Shown here: one piece after another, positions 49,593 through 60,748 of the stretch | How the letters are laid out: every line of letters starts with the position of its first letter | Position numbering within the stretch: the stretch's first letter is position 1 | DNA from: Bicyclus anynana | Lineage: Eukaryota; Arthropoda; Insecta; Lepidoptera; Nymphalidae | Assembly (NCBI RefSeq): GCF_947172395.1 | Contig: NC_069085.1 | Location: 342,112-406,111 of the forward strand | Direction: 5' to 3' | Length of the DNA: 64,000 nt | Notes under the pieces: generated by a model | Database searches by the model: none | What the model saw: only the letters and a program-made list of their open reading frames with translations | Told to the model about the DNA's origin: nothing | Position numbers and translations under genes: made by a program

Positions 49593-51811
49593 GAGCGCGT
49601 AATTACTGCCGGTGCCGCGCTCCGAGCCATACATTCGCTTTTTATTGTTCCACACTATCACATAACCCTTATCATCTCATCATCTTTGCTCCGTCTGACT
49701 ACTTTTGTTTATGTCGAGTGTAGAGGTTACATTATTATACTCTCAATTGCTTAAATAGGTACCAAAAAGAAAAGACACACAAAGATAACACACACACCCA
49801 AATTTAACAAAACGATCCACTGATTGTGTGAACTGATTATCGGTCATTATCCAATCGTTATATATAATATCGTTAATATCAACTTCAAGAGATTACTTCG
49901 AGACAGAAACCTTCTTATAGAAAAAAATAAAATACATTTATTTCAAAAATTGTGCCACACTCTCAGAACAATTATTGTATAGGACCTGCCTCGCTAGATG
50001 TTAATTTTCTGTCAAAGTATATGATCAACGATCTAATGCGATTATAAAAACTGTCTCTATATAATCGGTGTTAAATAGTTGTAATCGTCTTCATCGGTTA
50101 AAGAGCTTCGAGCTTCGTAAACGCACCTTTTTGTGTAATTGAATGGTGTAAAAATCGGACAAAAACTTCTAGTTTAGTACAAAATATATACCAAATGTAA
50201 GCTCGTTTTCCTCAGAAAATGACAGACAATTTTGTTCGTGACTATGAGTGCGATACAGGTCCTTCTATAATTGGTCTGAGGCCACACTCAACTGCTAAAC
50301 ATTATTTTAGTGCTTGATACCCAGACCACTGAGACAAGTCAAAAAACATGGCGAAAACTAGTCTAAGCGGCAGAAAACAACTATTTCATATTTAATTATA
50401 GGAGAACGAAGGTTTGGAGCTTATGTTTTCTGTACTTATACCCATCACGATGTCTTCACGCTGCAATGATCACAACACATCACAACTTCTCAACTTTGGT
50501 GCGTTATGAAGTTATTCATGAAATGAAACCTTTCGAAACCCAAATTCTTTAAGAAGTAAGAGATTTTGTATTGTAAAATATATTTATAGGGTAAAAAAGA
50601 AATGAAATAAAGGAAGTGATGATCTTCCTACTGAGCTATTAAAGCGTCACCTAGATTATTGGATTCGTTCCAGATCTCTGCAGTTCCCACCTCGTAAGAA
50701 GGTACACAGGGGGCGCCTGCAAGTGCTGTGTTTTAATTAGGGCCCTTTGTCACCGCGCGCTTTGTTCCGTCCCGTGACGTCATACTTCCAACACAATGCT
50801 CAACAAACTGCTATTTGTCATTGCGCTTTGCTGTCGCCTTTATTTCTACAGCCGATCGCACGCTTGTGATAACTTACGGCGCTTCACTGCGATCTCACTG
50901 AAAGGGTCTACGAGCAATATTATAAGACTATTTTTAATTAATTAATTATTCTCACATTTATATATAACAATAAAATGACGATCCTCGTAACTTTAAATTT
51001 AAGTTTTCGACTTTATTTCGTAACATTTTCTGACGTTTCAAAGGTGCTTGTAAACTAAGCCTTTTTAAAATATATGAATTTTGACTTTATTATGTATTGA
51101 AAGCTAAAATCCAAAATTACTTTGTTTTTTCTTCCAAGGAAAATCTCAATAGCAACCTGGAGTTGCAAAGACGGTGGTATTGGTGCATCACCGTGCCTCT
51201 GGGAGCTACAGCAGTGCTTCAGCTTTTTTGATTATCAACGAGAGTGAGGGAACAGAGAAAATACCTGTGTATGCATATCCACCAAGCGCCCGGAAGAAAC
51301 TTAGCTTGTGTTTTTTCCATAAAATAGTAATCAACTACCTATCAATTAACTAAAGGTCAACTATTGGAAACATAGGTACTTGTCCTCAAAGTGAATAGAC
51401 TGTCACTAAAAGCTAAAGATGACAGAATCTCGAGTGTACTTTAAACAATTAGCGAAATTGGCGGCGACTCAGCTGAATGGGCGGTATCTGGTGATACTAT
51501 CTGTTTCTGACGTGCCTAATAATGATTAATGGAGTGGGGAGCGATTCCCCGCCGATAATTATTCAAAGGCGGCACAATTCCTCCGCAGCGTAGCGGACGA
51601 GCCTAGCGCAGACCCCGGGCGTGGGTTGCCTTGTTTCTGTAGGTTTTGTCAGTTTGATGTGGGTCCTATTAGTGTATTATACTAGACATTTTTTTTTATT
51701 ATTAACCCCGTTGTACCTTACCTTTGATGTATCTAAGGCTCCCTGCACACAGTCTTAACTATGAAAATAAAACAGGATAAGGTATTGACTTATTAGGCTT
51801 AGCTGGTAAGA
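49593..51811. other. Anonymous DNA with two repeat fragments
   Basis: No gene recognised. 51020-51085 (TGACGTTTCAAAGGTGCTTG, then TAAACTAAGCCT) matches the LINE 3' end at 59315-59470. 51170-51292 (CACCGTGCCTCTGGGAG) resembles part of the repeat at 22655-22735. A GC-rich 51585-51625 block is unassigned. Confidence 0.5.
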
Positions 51812-51986
51812 GGCTTCGGCCGTGGATAGTTACCGTCAAAAACTTACCACTAAGCGATTTAGCGTTCCGGTACGATGTCGTGTAGAAACCGAAAGGGATG
51901 TGGATTTTCATCCAACTCCTAACAAGTTAGCTCGCTTCAATCTTAGATTGCATTATCACTTTCCATCAGGTGATATTGTAATCAAC
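51812..51986 (+). mobile_element. Poly-A-tailed retroposon, copy B (longest)
   Basis: Contains the head TTCGGCCGTGGATAGTTACC, then AAGCGATTTAGCGTTCCGGT, TGTCGTGTAGAAACCGAAAG, and the shared 3' body (TAACAAGTTAGCTCGCTTCA, ATCAGGTGATATTG). It is broken off at the 3' end where the inverted-repeat element begins at 51987. The longest representative of the family in this window. Confidence 0.7.
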
Positions 51987-52364
51987 AATAATAAAAATTT
52001 TAATAAAAAAAATATAACCGACTTCAAAACCTAAAAACGTACCCACTAAACTAAAAAGCGAAAAATAACATCATAATATGTTCTACCTGCTGATCAGTAT
52101 GAAGTCGGTGCTAAGCCTCTAATGTATTAATTCAAGCTAATGTATTAATTCAAGCCATGTTATAGATTTAGATTTTGCAGACAGTGTTGTTTCATGTGGT
52201 CCTGTCAGAAATGGCTTAAATTAAGTCAACACCGGCTAAGCACCGACTTCATACTGATCAGCAGGTAGAACATATTATGATGTTATTTTTCGCTTTCTAG
52301 TTTAGTGGGTACGTTTTTAGGTTTTGAAGTCGGTTATATTTTTTTTATTAAAATTTTTATTATT
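51987..52364. mobile_element. Fold-back element with 131-bp inverted arms
   Basis: Arms 51987-52117 and 52234-52364 are inverted complements over 131 bp with only two mismatches, separated by a 116-base spacer that contains a short direct repeat (TAATGTATTAATTCAAGC twice, 52119-52157). The arms contain AACCGACTTCAAAACC and its complement. The motif GAAGTCGGTT recurs at 53080-53089, so this may be the left part of a composite element ending there. No coding sequence is present. Confidence 0.8.
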
Positions 52365-52402
52365 TTTCCATTTTTAGTGTAAAATTTCATCTCAAACAAA
52401 TA

Positions 52403-52920
52403 CATCAGACCCCTAATGACAGTCACAACCAATCTTGGTACAAAATTCTTAGCAATACAAATTAATCAATCCCAAGCACAAGGTAGCTACCGTAAACCGT
52501 TAAGGGGTGCTCTTAATTGACCTTGGTCTTCATCATCAGACCCCTAATAACAGACACAACTCATCTAGGTAGAAAGTTCTCAGCAATACGAATTAATCAA
52601 GGCCAAACACAAGGTAGTTACTGTAAACTGTTAAGGAGTTCCCTTAATTGTCCTTGGTCTTCATCACCAAACCCCTCAATGACACTCATAACCTATCTAT
52701 GTGGAAAGTTCTCATTAATACAAATTAATCAAGCCCAAACACAAGGTAACTGCTGTAAATCGCCGAGGAGTTCCCTCGTCAGTTTTTTGGCTTCATCATC
52801 AGATCGATTTTAAACCTTCATAAAATTGTAGTGCTTAAAAGTACTAAATGGAAAAGTTTACGAACACACTAGACACTCATATAATTTTCGAAAGTTCCCC
52901 TCAATTTCTCCAAGATTCCA
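52403..52920 (+). repeat. Degenerate 131-bp tandem repeat, about four units
   Basis: Units start at 52403, 52534, 52665 and 52797, each with CATCAGACCCC-like starts, an AAATTAATCAA core, CAAGGTA, and a GAGTTCCCT block. The first three are clearly alike; the fourth is more diverged. The 98-codon frame 52517-52813 is created by the repeat and is not considered a gene. Confidence 0.75.
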
Positions 52921-53089
52921 TCATCAGATCTTGACATGATGGCAATGGGACCAAATGGGGAGTATATTGTTTCAAACAAAAAAAGAATTTTTGAAATCGG
53001 TCCAGGCGTCTTTGAGTAATCGGTGTACATACATAAAAAAAAAAAAAATACCGACCGAATTGAGAACCTCCTCCTTTTTGAAGTCGGTT
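52921..53089 (+). mobile_element. Retroelement-like 3' terminal segment ending GAAGTCGGTT
   Basis: Contains GAATTTTTGAAATCGGTCCA, a 12-14 base A run at about 53035-53048, then CGAATTGAGAACCTCCTCCT and TTTTTGAAGTCGGTT. This arrangement is one I recall from abundant lepidopteran repeats. It probably belongs to the same unit as the preceding tandem repeat and the inverted arms. Confidence 0.5.
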
Positions 53090-54351
53090 AATGAAGTCGT
53101 TTAAAAATAAAGGTCGAGTGGAGGGGATCCACAAAGTACTCCTACTGTCTCATCGCCACTGTTTTAACTACCACGAACAATGAAAAAAAATAATTTAGAT
53201 TGATATTTCAATATCTCACAAATCGGCCTGCAGCAATGGCAAACAATCGGAATCCTACGCAATAAGCAACGCGCCACGTCTCTCAATCGATCAGTTTTCG
53301 TGTAAAAGCTCGGCAAACATTTTTCTCCTGATTTAACAGCTTTCAGAATTTCATTTATTATTCAAAGATAACTCCGAGTTCTGTCCGTAATATTTTTTTA
53401 CAGATCGAGGGAAAAGGTTTGTGCAAATATTGAACTTTTGAACTTGTTAGCTAACGATTTTATAATCAAAGAGCCTCAGTACCTGTTGAAGATTTTAGCG
53501 AGCTCGAGTGTTTGTTGGTTTTGGCATAAACTTTCATATTACGCACTCAACCTCTCTAGACTCAAACTTGTAGAAGTGACTTTAGTAGTGCAAAAGTAAA
53601 TGAAATAAAGAATAAAAGATAATTCGAAATATTCATAAAAGTGGTGGAAATTTGTAACAACGCCCGTTAAAGGGACATCAAAAATATTGTAAGCGTATAT
53701 TCTGCTTAACAGTATCACTGCACAGAGGAAGCTGATCACTGTGACGTCACGCGCCCTCTCACAATATGTCACGTACGCTGTGCTCGTGGTTTTTTTGTGG
53801 CCGAATTTTAGGGCGACATGATTGGGATAACATCGTTGGATATTGATCTACATAGGTTCTGATGTTGTGGTATAAAAATATTCTGAAACTAGTTTTGTCA
53901 GTGCAAAGTGTTATGTATAACGGGGAAAGACTAAATTTCACTTCTGATTATCGGAGGAAGAATAAATCACACGGGCTGAATATCGAAATCTCGTAACGCA
54001 TGGACTGATATTGTACTCGTATACTGCGCACTACTATCGTGGTGTGTCGACTTTGTTTAACGCTATACGTGTCAGGGATTGCAAATACACAAAATAACAC
54101 TTCAGTTCTACCCTCTAACTACACTATTGATCAACGATACCGCTGATACTATCAGATGAAAACCAGGATTAACTATCATATGGCAGGAAGGCAACCACGA
54201 GCAGATCTCGGATTTGCAACCGATGGCAGTAGGGTTGAGGGGCCCCTTTACAACTAGCTAACGCTCCCCTTCTAAGCTCGTGTTGGCTCCCAGCAAAGTA
54301 ACTAACAATGCAATAGCCGTACTATTGATTCACCAATTAAAGCAAAACATT
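53090..54351. other. Anonymous non-coding DNA
   Basis: No gene, RNA or repeat recognised apart from short A/T tracts. Confidence 0.45.
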
Positions 54352-54496
54352 TCGTACCGCCAAGCGATTTAGCGTTCCGGTACGAAGCCGTGTAGAAACC
54401 TAACAAGTTAGCCCGCTTCCATCTAAGACTACATCATCACTTACCATCAGGTGAGATTGGTCAAGGGATAACTTGTATAGAATAAAAAAAAAAAAA
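54352..54496 (+). mobile_element. Poly-A-tailed retroposon, copy C
   Basis: Has the head CCGCCAAGCGATTTAGCGTT and the 3' body ending AACTTGTATAGAATAAAAAA with a run of about 14 A. Relative to copy B a roughly 30-bp internal segment (GAAAGGGATG...ATCCAACTCC) is missing. Confidence 0.75.
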
Positions 54497-54787
54497 ATTA
54501 CACCATATTTTAATGTACTTAGATTAGAATAAATTATAATCTAGTTACTATTTTACTGAAAAATTCAAGCATTGATAAAAAAATATTTAATGTAAAATTT
54601 CGAAGTATGGTGAACAACTACTCAGAACATACTTAATTATTGTACATACAAGACACAAGTAAATGGATTCACTCAGGAACCAAACTCCAGGTCGTTTTGT
54701 TGTATACCTTAAAATGTACCATGTTATTATGGCAGTCCATTGCGGGGTGCCGCGAGGCGGTACCTACGCACCAGCCGCCCTCCCAAT

Positions 54788-54853
54788 TTGTCACGTACAT
54801 TTCTCTCGTATAAAAGGTTTGTCGGTTCTCTTTGATTGCTTCCCGCTCCTTTC
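54788..54853 (+). repeat. Local duplicate with TATA-like box, copy 1
   Basis: TGTCACGTACATTTC, then TATAAAAGGTTTGTC, then CTCTTTGATTGCT aligns with 55461-55516. The TATAAAAG could act as a TATA box, but no ORF or transcript downstream supports a promoter. Confidence 0.5.
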
Positions 54854-55460
54854 ATAAGATTCTTTTTGTGTGTATCGTTGTACTTATGTTTCATTTACAC
54901 CAAAAAACCGCCAAGTCCCGTTCGTCTATCGCGTCATTTGGCAGCTGCGTATCGAAACATTTAAGAACCAGTGCCCGACTTTCACCATGTTATTGTAGTT
55001 AAAAGATTGTTGTTAGCTCGTAAGAAGATACAGTGGGCAAACCATCTACATTTCAAGTAGAAAACATGATTTTTTTATATTTTGTTTGGAATAGCACGAA
55101 GAAACAATCTCTAGTCACCAGACACTTATTTTTGTGGTACTTTTAGTCCATTGAAACGTTACATTTTTTTGACCGAATCTCAGCAAATAAATAAAGGATT
55201 TTTTTTTATTGTAGAGAGGGTGCCATATGGTAGGTTATGTTTGTATACCTACATTAAAAATATCCCTAAATAATATAAACTTTCAAGGATCAATTGGACG
55301 ATGACATTCACAGTTTAGATCACACAAATCAAAAAGTCGTGTCAGCTATCTGTGTACACAAGTAAGCAAAGACACGGTAAGCATATTTCCGTCGACGCGT
55401 GTCTCATCAGCGAGGCTGAGGCTCGAGCCGACGCCGACGAGCCGACGCGCGGGCACGCAT

Positions 55461-55516
55461 GTGTCACGTACGCGCCTACAAAAGATTTGCCACTTCCCTT
55501 TGATTGCTCCCTTTAT
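55461..55516 (+). repeat. Local duplicate, copy 2
   Basis: TGTCACGTACGCGCC, then TACAAAAGATTTGCC, then CCCTTTGATTGCTCC aligns with 54788-54853, with a four-base gap. Here the TATA-like box reads TACAAAAG. Confidence 0.5.
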
Positions 55517-55758
55517 ATTATGCCTTTTCGTTTAGCTTTGTTTGTAAAAATAGACAGAAATAACTGTTTGTATAATTTACCGAGGATAAAGTGTTCTTTG
55601 CTGAAATAATATTATTTTTTATTATTTACGACTCAAAGGAAATACGGTTCGTGACTTGTGTATTGTACGTGTAATATCTATATTAAATAACCTCATTTAA
55701 GAGCGATGAGGCCTGCTTCGAGCTATTAGCCACAAACACAAACAGACTGAAGATGAGC

Positions 55759-55792
55759 CAAAACACTGGCGGTTATGGCCGCCAGTGTTTTG
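55759..55792. repeat. Perfect 14-bp hairpin
   Basis: Arms 55759-55772 (CAAAACACTGGCGG) and 55779-55792 (CCGCCAGTGTTTTG) with a 6-base loop. Confidence 0.85.
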
Positions 55793-56630
55793 TCTCTTAT
55801 TAATGTAAAAAAAAATATTAGTTAACAAATTAGTTTAACGTTTAGTACATCAAGTAACATTTTGTCGTCACAAAATGGACGACAAAATGACAGCGTTTTG
55901 GACGTTTGGTTAATTTAAAAAAATATACGGTTTTTAAATTGAGTTTTACAAGAAATCATTAACTTTTATTAATTAATATTGATATATTTCGGACCGTCAT
56001 TCCATGCACTATACAAAATTAATATTTTTTTAATTAAATATGAGTCAGCTATCCTACTGCTTCATGCATACTCCAGTTGACGTAACAGGATAAAATAGAT
56101 TTACCGATCATTTGCTATTTTCAACCATCGACTAAAAAGCTAAACTTGTGTGTCTCTCTAAGGTTCTTAAACGGGTGAACCGATATGGATGCGGATGTTT
56201 ACATTTGAAAGCTGGTGTTCCACCGATGATTTATAGAACTTCACAAAAACTAGTTCCGCGCCGTACCGTGCCGAAAAAGTGTTACAAGTGGGGATGAACA
56301 ATCGAATGTTTTCACAAATACCTTACAGAACTGTACTGTTACATGAAAATCGTTGTAAACTACCAAGTATCAGTATAAAAAAACTATCGTCTTCATTTCA
56401 TATTCTTTGAAATGTTCTTTTTTTTCTTTATTGATTTGAAGCTGATTTGCCACGAGGACAACTATTGAATTTCTTTGATAGAGCTGACATATCGGAAATT
56501 GTTTTTTTTTTTGGAATATTTGAAATTGAAATGGGAGAATTTTTGAATTTTTCCAGCTACTCGTAAATTCATAACTGAACCTTTAAGAATTTGAATTTTT
56601 CAATCCGAATTACGTGTATATGCCAACAAA
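55793..56630. other. Anonymous AT-rich DNA
   Basis: No gene recognised. A faint Helitron-like interior may lie at 56165-56280 (GGTGAACCGATATGGATGCG), too diverged for a firm call. Confidence 0.45.
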
Positions 56631-57525
56631 GTGTATCTGACAGCTAGTAGTTAATAAGACGTTCGCTCGTCCGTTCGCTGAAGACAATCGACGGCGCGGC
56701 GCGGGTCGGCGCAGTTTCGCGGCTCGTTGTTGGCAATAAACGGACGCCGGCGGAGAAGTGACTCGCCCACTTTCACAAAGTGTATCTGACAGCTAGTAGT
56801 TACTAAGACGTTCGCTCGTCCGTTCGCTGAAGACAATCGACGGCGCGGCGCGGGTCGGCGCAGTTTCGCGGCTCGTTGTTGGCAATAAACGGACGCCGGC
56901 GGAGGCGTGACTCGCCCACTTTCACAAAGTGTATCTGACAGCTAGTAGTTAATAAGACGTTCGCTCGTCCGTTCGCTGAAGACAATCGACGCCGCGGCGC
57001 GGGTCGGCGCAGTTTCGCGGCTCGTTGTTGGCAATAAATGGACGCCGGCGGAGAAGTGACTCGCCCACTTTCACAAAGTGTATCTGACAGGTAGTAGTTA
57101 CTAAGACGTTCGCTCGTCCGTTCGCTGAAGACAATCGACGGCGCGGCGCGGGTCGGCGCAGTTTCGCGGCTCGTTGTTGGCAATAAACGGACGCCGGCGG
57201 AGGCGTGACTCGCCCACTTTCACAAAGTGTATCTGACAGCTAGTAGTTAATAAGACGTTCGCTCGTCCGTTCGCTGAAGACAATCGACGGCGCGGCGCGG
57301 GTCGGCGCAGTTTCGCGGCTCGTTGTTGGCAATAAACGGACGCCGGCGGAGGCGTGACTCGCCCACTTTCACAAAGTGTATCTGACAGCTAGTAGTTAAT
57401 AAGACGTTCGCTCGTCCGTTCGCTGAAGACAATCGACGGCGCGGCGCGGGTCGGCGCAGTTTTGCGGCTCGTTGTTGGCAATAAACGGACGCCGGCGGAG
57501 GCGTGAACTCGCCCACTTTCACAAA
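56631..57525. repeat. GC-rich 149-bp tandem array, six units
   Basis: Units begin at 56631, 56780, 56929, 57078, 57227 and 57376 with GTGTATCTGACAG (the first five units are 149 bp, the last 150). They differ at only a few positions. Units 1 and 3 share GTTAATAAG with GAGAAGTGAC, and units 2 and 4 share GTTACTAAG with GAGGCGTGAC, so 1-2 and 3-4 form a 298-bp dimer; units 5 and 6 combine the two. The array is CpG-rich in AT-rich surroundings. Minus-strand frames of up to 126 codons cross it, but each unit shifts the frame, so they are a by-product of the repeat. Confidence 0.95.
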
Positions 57526-57567
57526 GAAAAAGGAAAATAAATTCGCTTATTCGAGGCGTTTTATTCG

Positions 57568-57720
57568 CATGCAAATTATTATTATTGTGCCGCCGTCGGT
57601 ATTAACGGGGTTTTATAGAGGGACCCTTTTCCCTTTTCGCGTCCGAGGGTTTTTGTCGCCGCATCTAGAAATCTATCGGCTGTCGGTTCGCAATCATTTG
57701 ATATTCGCTACGATTTATTT
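57568..57720 (+). repeat. Conserved segment, member 1 of an inverted pair
   Basis: Its reverse complement aligns with 62661-62796 over about 140 bp, including exact blocks of 13, 14 and 17 bp: GGTATTAACGGGG (57598-57610), AGGGACCCTTTTCC (57619-57632) and AATCATTTGATATTCGC (57692-57708). It starts 42 bp beyond the 149-bp array. The function is unknown; it could be an old transposon or a duplicated conserved non-coding element. Confidence 0.75.
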
Positions 57721-58083
57721 CTCGGAGTAGATTTATTTGACGGACACAAGGAGAATTTTTTATCTGAGAAAAGATTAGGCATTTCGCTTTAATAAAAAAT
57801 CTATCTAGTCGCTTTGTAGTCAAACATGTAGAGATGTTTAACCGTGTACCTTTTTGCGTAGGGTGAAGTCTGCGTTGTATTGTAGTAATAATGAATATGT
57901 TGAAAAATTTTCAAGTGATAATTCGATGGCGCGTTTGTAATAAAACTTAAGTATTTAACCTACATCACAGTAGATATAGCAAGCAGTGATTTAAATAAGG
58001 CTGATACTAATCAATGATCTTGAAGGATCTTCATATATTTATTTTGGTGATGCCACCTAGGTATTACCACCACACTAGGTGAC
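57721..58083. other. Anonymous non-coding DNA
   Basis: AT-rich, nothing recognised. Confidence 0.45.
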
Positions 58084-58150
58084 CAAATAATAAAAAATCG
58101 GTCAAGTGCGTGTCGGGCCACGTGCAGTGTAGGGTTCCGTAGATTATGTT
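58084..58150 (+). repeat. Interspersed repeat fragment
   Basis: AAAAATCGGTCAAGTGCGTG, then TCGGGCCACGTG, then AGGGTTCCGTAG follows a pattern I recall as a very common lepidopteran repeat (ATCGGCCAAGTGCGAGTC ... GGGTTCCGTA). No boundaries or class can be given. Confidence 0.4.
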
Positions 58151-58596
58151 AGCACTTTAATCCCTTATGTAATGCACAAAAATACCGATAACGATACCCC
58201 CACACTATAGAATAGACAATAAAAAATTGATCCTGACTTGGCATGTAGGGAAGGAACTACAAAAACAAATTGAGATTGACCGGGTTCGCTAGTAGTTTAA
58301 TAAAAAAATCTGAATAGGTATATTAATATCAGCCGGCTCTTTACTCTTTTTATTCAAATACATTAAAGTATGAGCAACACAATAATGTTGTTAAATTCAA
58401 ACAACTTATTTACTTAACTTTTTTTATTACATTAAAATACAGGTATACAAAACATACATGTCATAAGATTTAAATCTATGTATTACATAATAATCAAAGA
58501 AAACAACCTAAATGAAGAAGTTAATAAATAATTATTTAAAAATATTATATTACCGTTTACGTCATTTACCTATTTACACAATTTTATCATTTAAGC

Positions 58597-58603
<7 letters not shown>
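58151..58603. other. Anonymous non-coding DNA
   Basis: Very AT-rich; nothing recognised. Confidence 0.45.

Positions 58604-58639
<36 letters not shown>
58604..58639. repeat. (TA)n microsatellite
   Basis: About 18 uninterrupted TA units, followed by a T run. Confidence 0.95.
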
Positions 58640-58641
<2 letters not shown>

Positions 58642-59314
58642 TTAAATTATGCCTTTAGAATACAAAATATTAATCAAACTTTATAAAAATAATAATTTTT
58701 TTCCTAGTCGTCATAATTAAAAAATCCAATACACTGCGTTCGTCACCGCGGCACAGTCGCAACGGTCTTCACCCCACATTCACCCCACGTACGAGCTGCG
58801 TAGGTATAGCTCGCGTTTCGACCTTTAGTATGAAGTCCAACTACTGGTTATACTGTGCCTACATGCTGATAAGTAGGTACATAATATGAGGCCATAATAC
58901 TACTCCAAGAACTAAAATTAAGTTTTGTCAACAGTAGTTCATATTTAAATTTAACGAAAAATAATAAGCCTTTGATTGCGATCTCACCCGACATGTAAAA
59001 TAAATAACTTTACCAAGTAGGTATATAGTTAATGCTATGGTTTAAATACCACTGAAGTAAGTGATTCTGATAAATCAGAGTTACTTACCAGCTCAAATAA
59101 GGATTTAATATTTCAATTTAGGACTTTATATAATTATTTTCTAAATTAATTACCATTCTGCTTCAAATCTCTCTACCAAATTGGTTTAGCGGTTTAACAG
59201 TGAAAATGTAACAGAGAGCAGTTGGATCAGCTTCCACCTTCACACAGGAAATAAAACTATAAGAAATTGTAATTGTTATCAATTGTAAATTATAATACTG
59301 TATGACTTTTTCAA
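58640..59314. other. Anonymous non-coding DNA
   Basis: No gene recognised. A short GC-richer patch lies at 58738-58805. Confidence 0.45.
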
Positions 59315-59470
59315 AAGAGCAACTGTTGAGTTTCTTGCCGGTATCTTCTCAGCAGAACCTGCCTTCCGAACCGGTGGTAGAATCTTTACAAATAGTCATC
59401 TGACGTGTCAAAAGTGCTTGTAAACTGAGCCTACTTGAAATAAATGATTTTTGATTTTGATTTTTTTTTG
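59315..59470 (+). mobile_element. LINE 3' end with GATTTT tail
   Basis: TTGAGTTTCTTGCCGGTATC, then CCGAACCGGTGGTAGAATCT, then CGTGTCAAAAGTGCTTGTAA, then a poly-A-type signal (AAATAAATGA) and TTTTGATTTTGATTTT. I recall this order from many lepidopteran LINE 3' ends. A shorter piece is at 51020-51085. No coding part is present. Confidence 0.65.
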
Positions 59471-59512
59471 AGAGAGACAGACATACTTTCGTATTTATAA
59501 TATAAGTATGGA
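59470..59512 (-). mobile_element. Helitron 5' end fragment
   Basis: The minus strand begins TCCATACTTATATTATAAAT, close to the 5' end of the Helitrons at 45301 and 14920. Only about 40 bp remains. Confidence 0.45.
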
Positions 59513-59524
59513 TCTTCCGTATTC

Positions 59525-59626
59525 CAAGTAGGGGTAAGCCCGCTTCCATCTTGAACTACATCAACCATCGTCACTTAATCGGTGAGATCGCAGTGAAGGG
59601 TTAACTTGACGTTAAAGTAAAAAAAA
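59525..59626 (+). mobile_element. Poly-A-tailed retroposon, copy D (diverged)
   Basis: TAAGCCCGCTTCCATCTTGA, CGTCACTTAATCGGTGAGAT, and GTGAAGGGTTAACTTGACG followed by an A run match the 3' body of copies A-C with many substitutions. Confidence 0.65.
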
Positions 59627-60289
59627 ACTATGCTTAAAAGTTATAAAAATTGTAGCAGAATAACCCGCGGCAGTGCCGCAGTGAGCGCAGCGCAGCAATC
59701 AGCGCTAACCCGTTGCCCGTTGCACACATAATTAGCGCGCGCCCCGCATCCACTCGTGTTTATGATCGCACATCCCCGCGATTTGCATGCCGCCGCGGCG
59801 CGAGCTACAACAATATGGCGGACAGTTGTGTAGCTTCATCATAGAAAAACATCCATCAAGGTAATTGCCTATTTCACTCTAACTGTAACCAACTAAAAAA
59901 GTTTGTGCTATGAAATAGAGGAACTTGCGACCTTTTAGTTTTGAGTTCTACCAAAACATTTTAATTTATCTATCGGTACTCAATTTTAAAAAATTCCGTT
60001 TGTTCAGTCACTTCAGCTATTTTTAGATGTAATATCTCAAAAACAGTTTGAGCTCTATTTATATGATTTAGAATTCTAGTTGATAAAGTTTTTTTAAATA
60101 AGCTCAGAAATGCTGGATTAAACCTTATTATGTGTTCGGTCAACAGTAGAACTTTAAAGGAAATGCCGTTTTAAATAATCGAATATTCGAGATTTAGCAA
60201 TTTTAGTTATAAATTTCTATATGTTTAAAAATTACAGCCTTCCTTAGAGAGCAAAGTCATTTTTAAAAGCAACAACAATAATATTTTGC
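59627..60289. other. Anonymous non-coding DNA
   Basis: A GC-rich stretch (59660-59800) with GCGCGCGCCCCGC is not linked to any ORF. The rest is AT-rich and unassigned. Confidence 0.45.
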
Positions 60290-60381
60290 ATGCCAATCGG
60301 GCGTGATACAGAACAAATTATATTTATTTGTTAAGACCTTGTAAACTGTATCACCAAATAAAGGATTTGATTTGATTTGAC
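60290..60381 (+). mobile_element. Retroposon 3' end with (GATTT)n tail
   Basis: TTAAGACCTTGTAAACTGTA, then ACCAAATAAAGGATTTGATT, ending in tandem GATTT units, which looks like the 3' end of a LINE with a simple-repeat tail. The upstream boundary is uncertain. Confidence 0.5.
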
Positions 60382-60748
60382 AAAGTCGTTCTTCCTATAA
60401 CAAAAGTATAGTTTAACCAATTATTGCTAAGATTAGCGTACCTAAAACGCCAACAAACTCAGTGTCGGCGTTTGTACACAACCGTGTAGAGATTGTTGAA
60501 ACTCAATCTCCTTTGCTTTGCACCGCGTCAGCACGAGTTTGAATGAATTTCATTAACGTAACAGTGCATGACGGCTCGCAGCTACAGTTTATTCGCCATT
60601 ACTATTTACAATCTGCTGTCAAAATCCCGCGACTTTCGCTAAAACGCTAATCCTGGCAATTCACAGCAAAACCTGACATCATTTCGTTTTATGACGGACC
60701 AACATATTCATATTCATCGCTTGATAATGCTTTTAGCTCGGAAACATC
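60382..60748. other. Anonymous non-coding DNA
   Basis: Nothing recognised. Confidence 0.45.

Noticed and set aside
56651..57574. Series of overlapping minus-strand frames of 60-126 codons
   Set aside because: They lie in the 149-bp tandem array. As 149 is not a multiple of three, each unit is read in a different phase, so no constant protein repeat is encoded.
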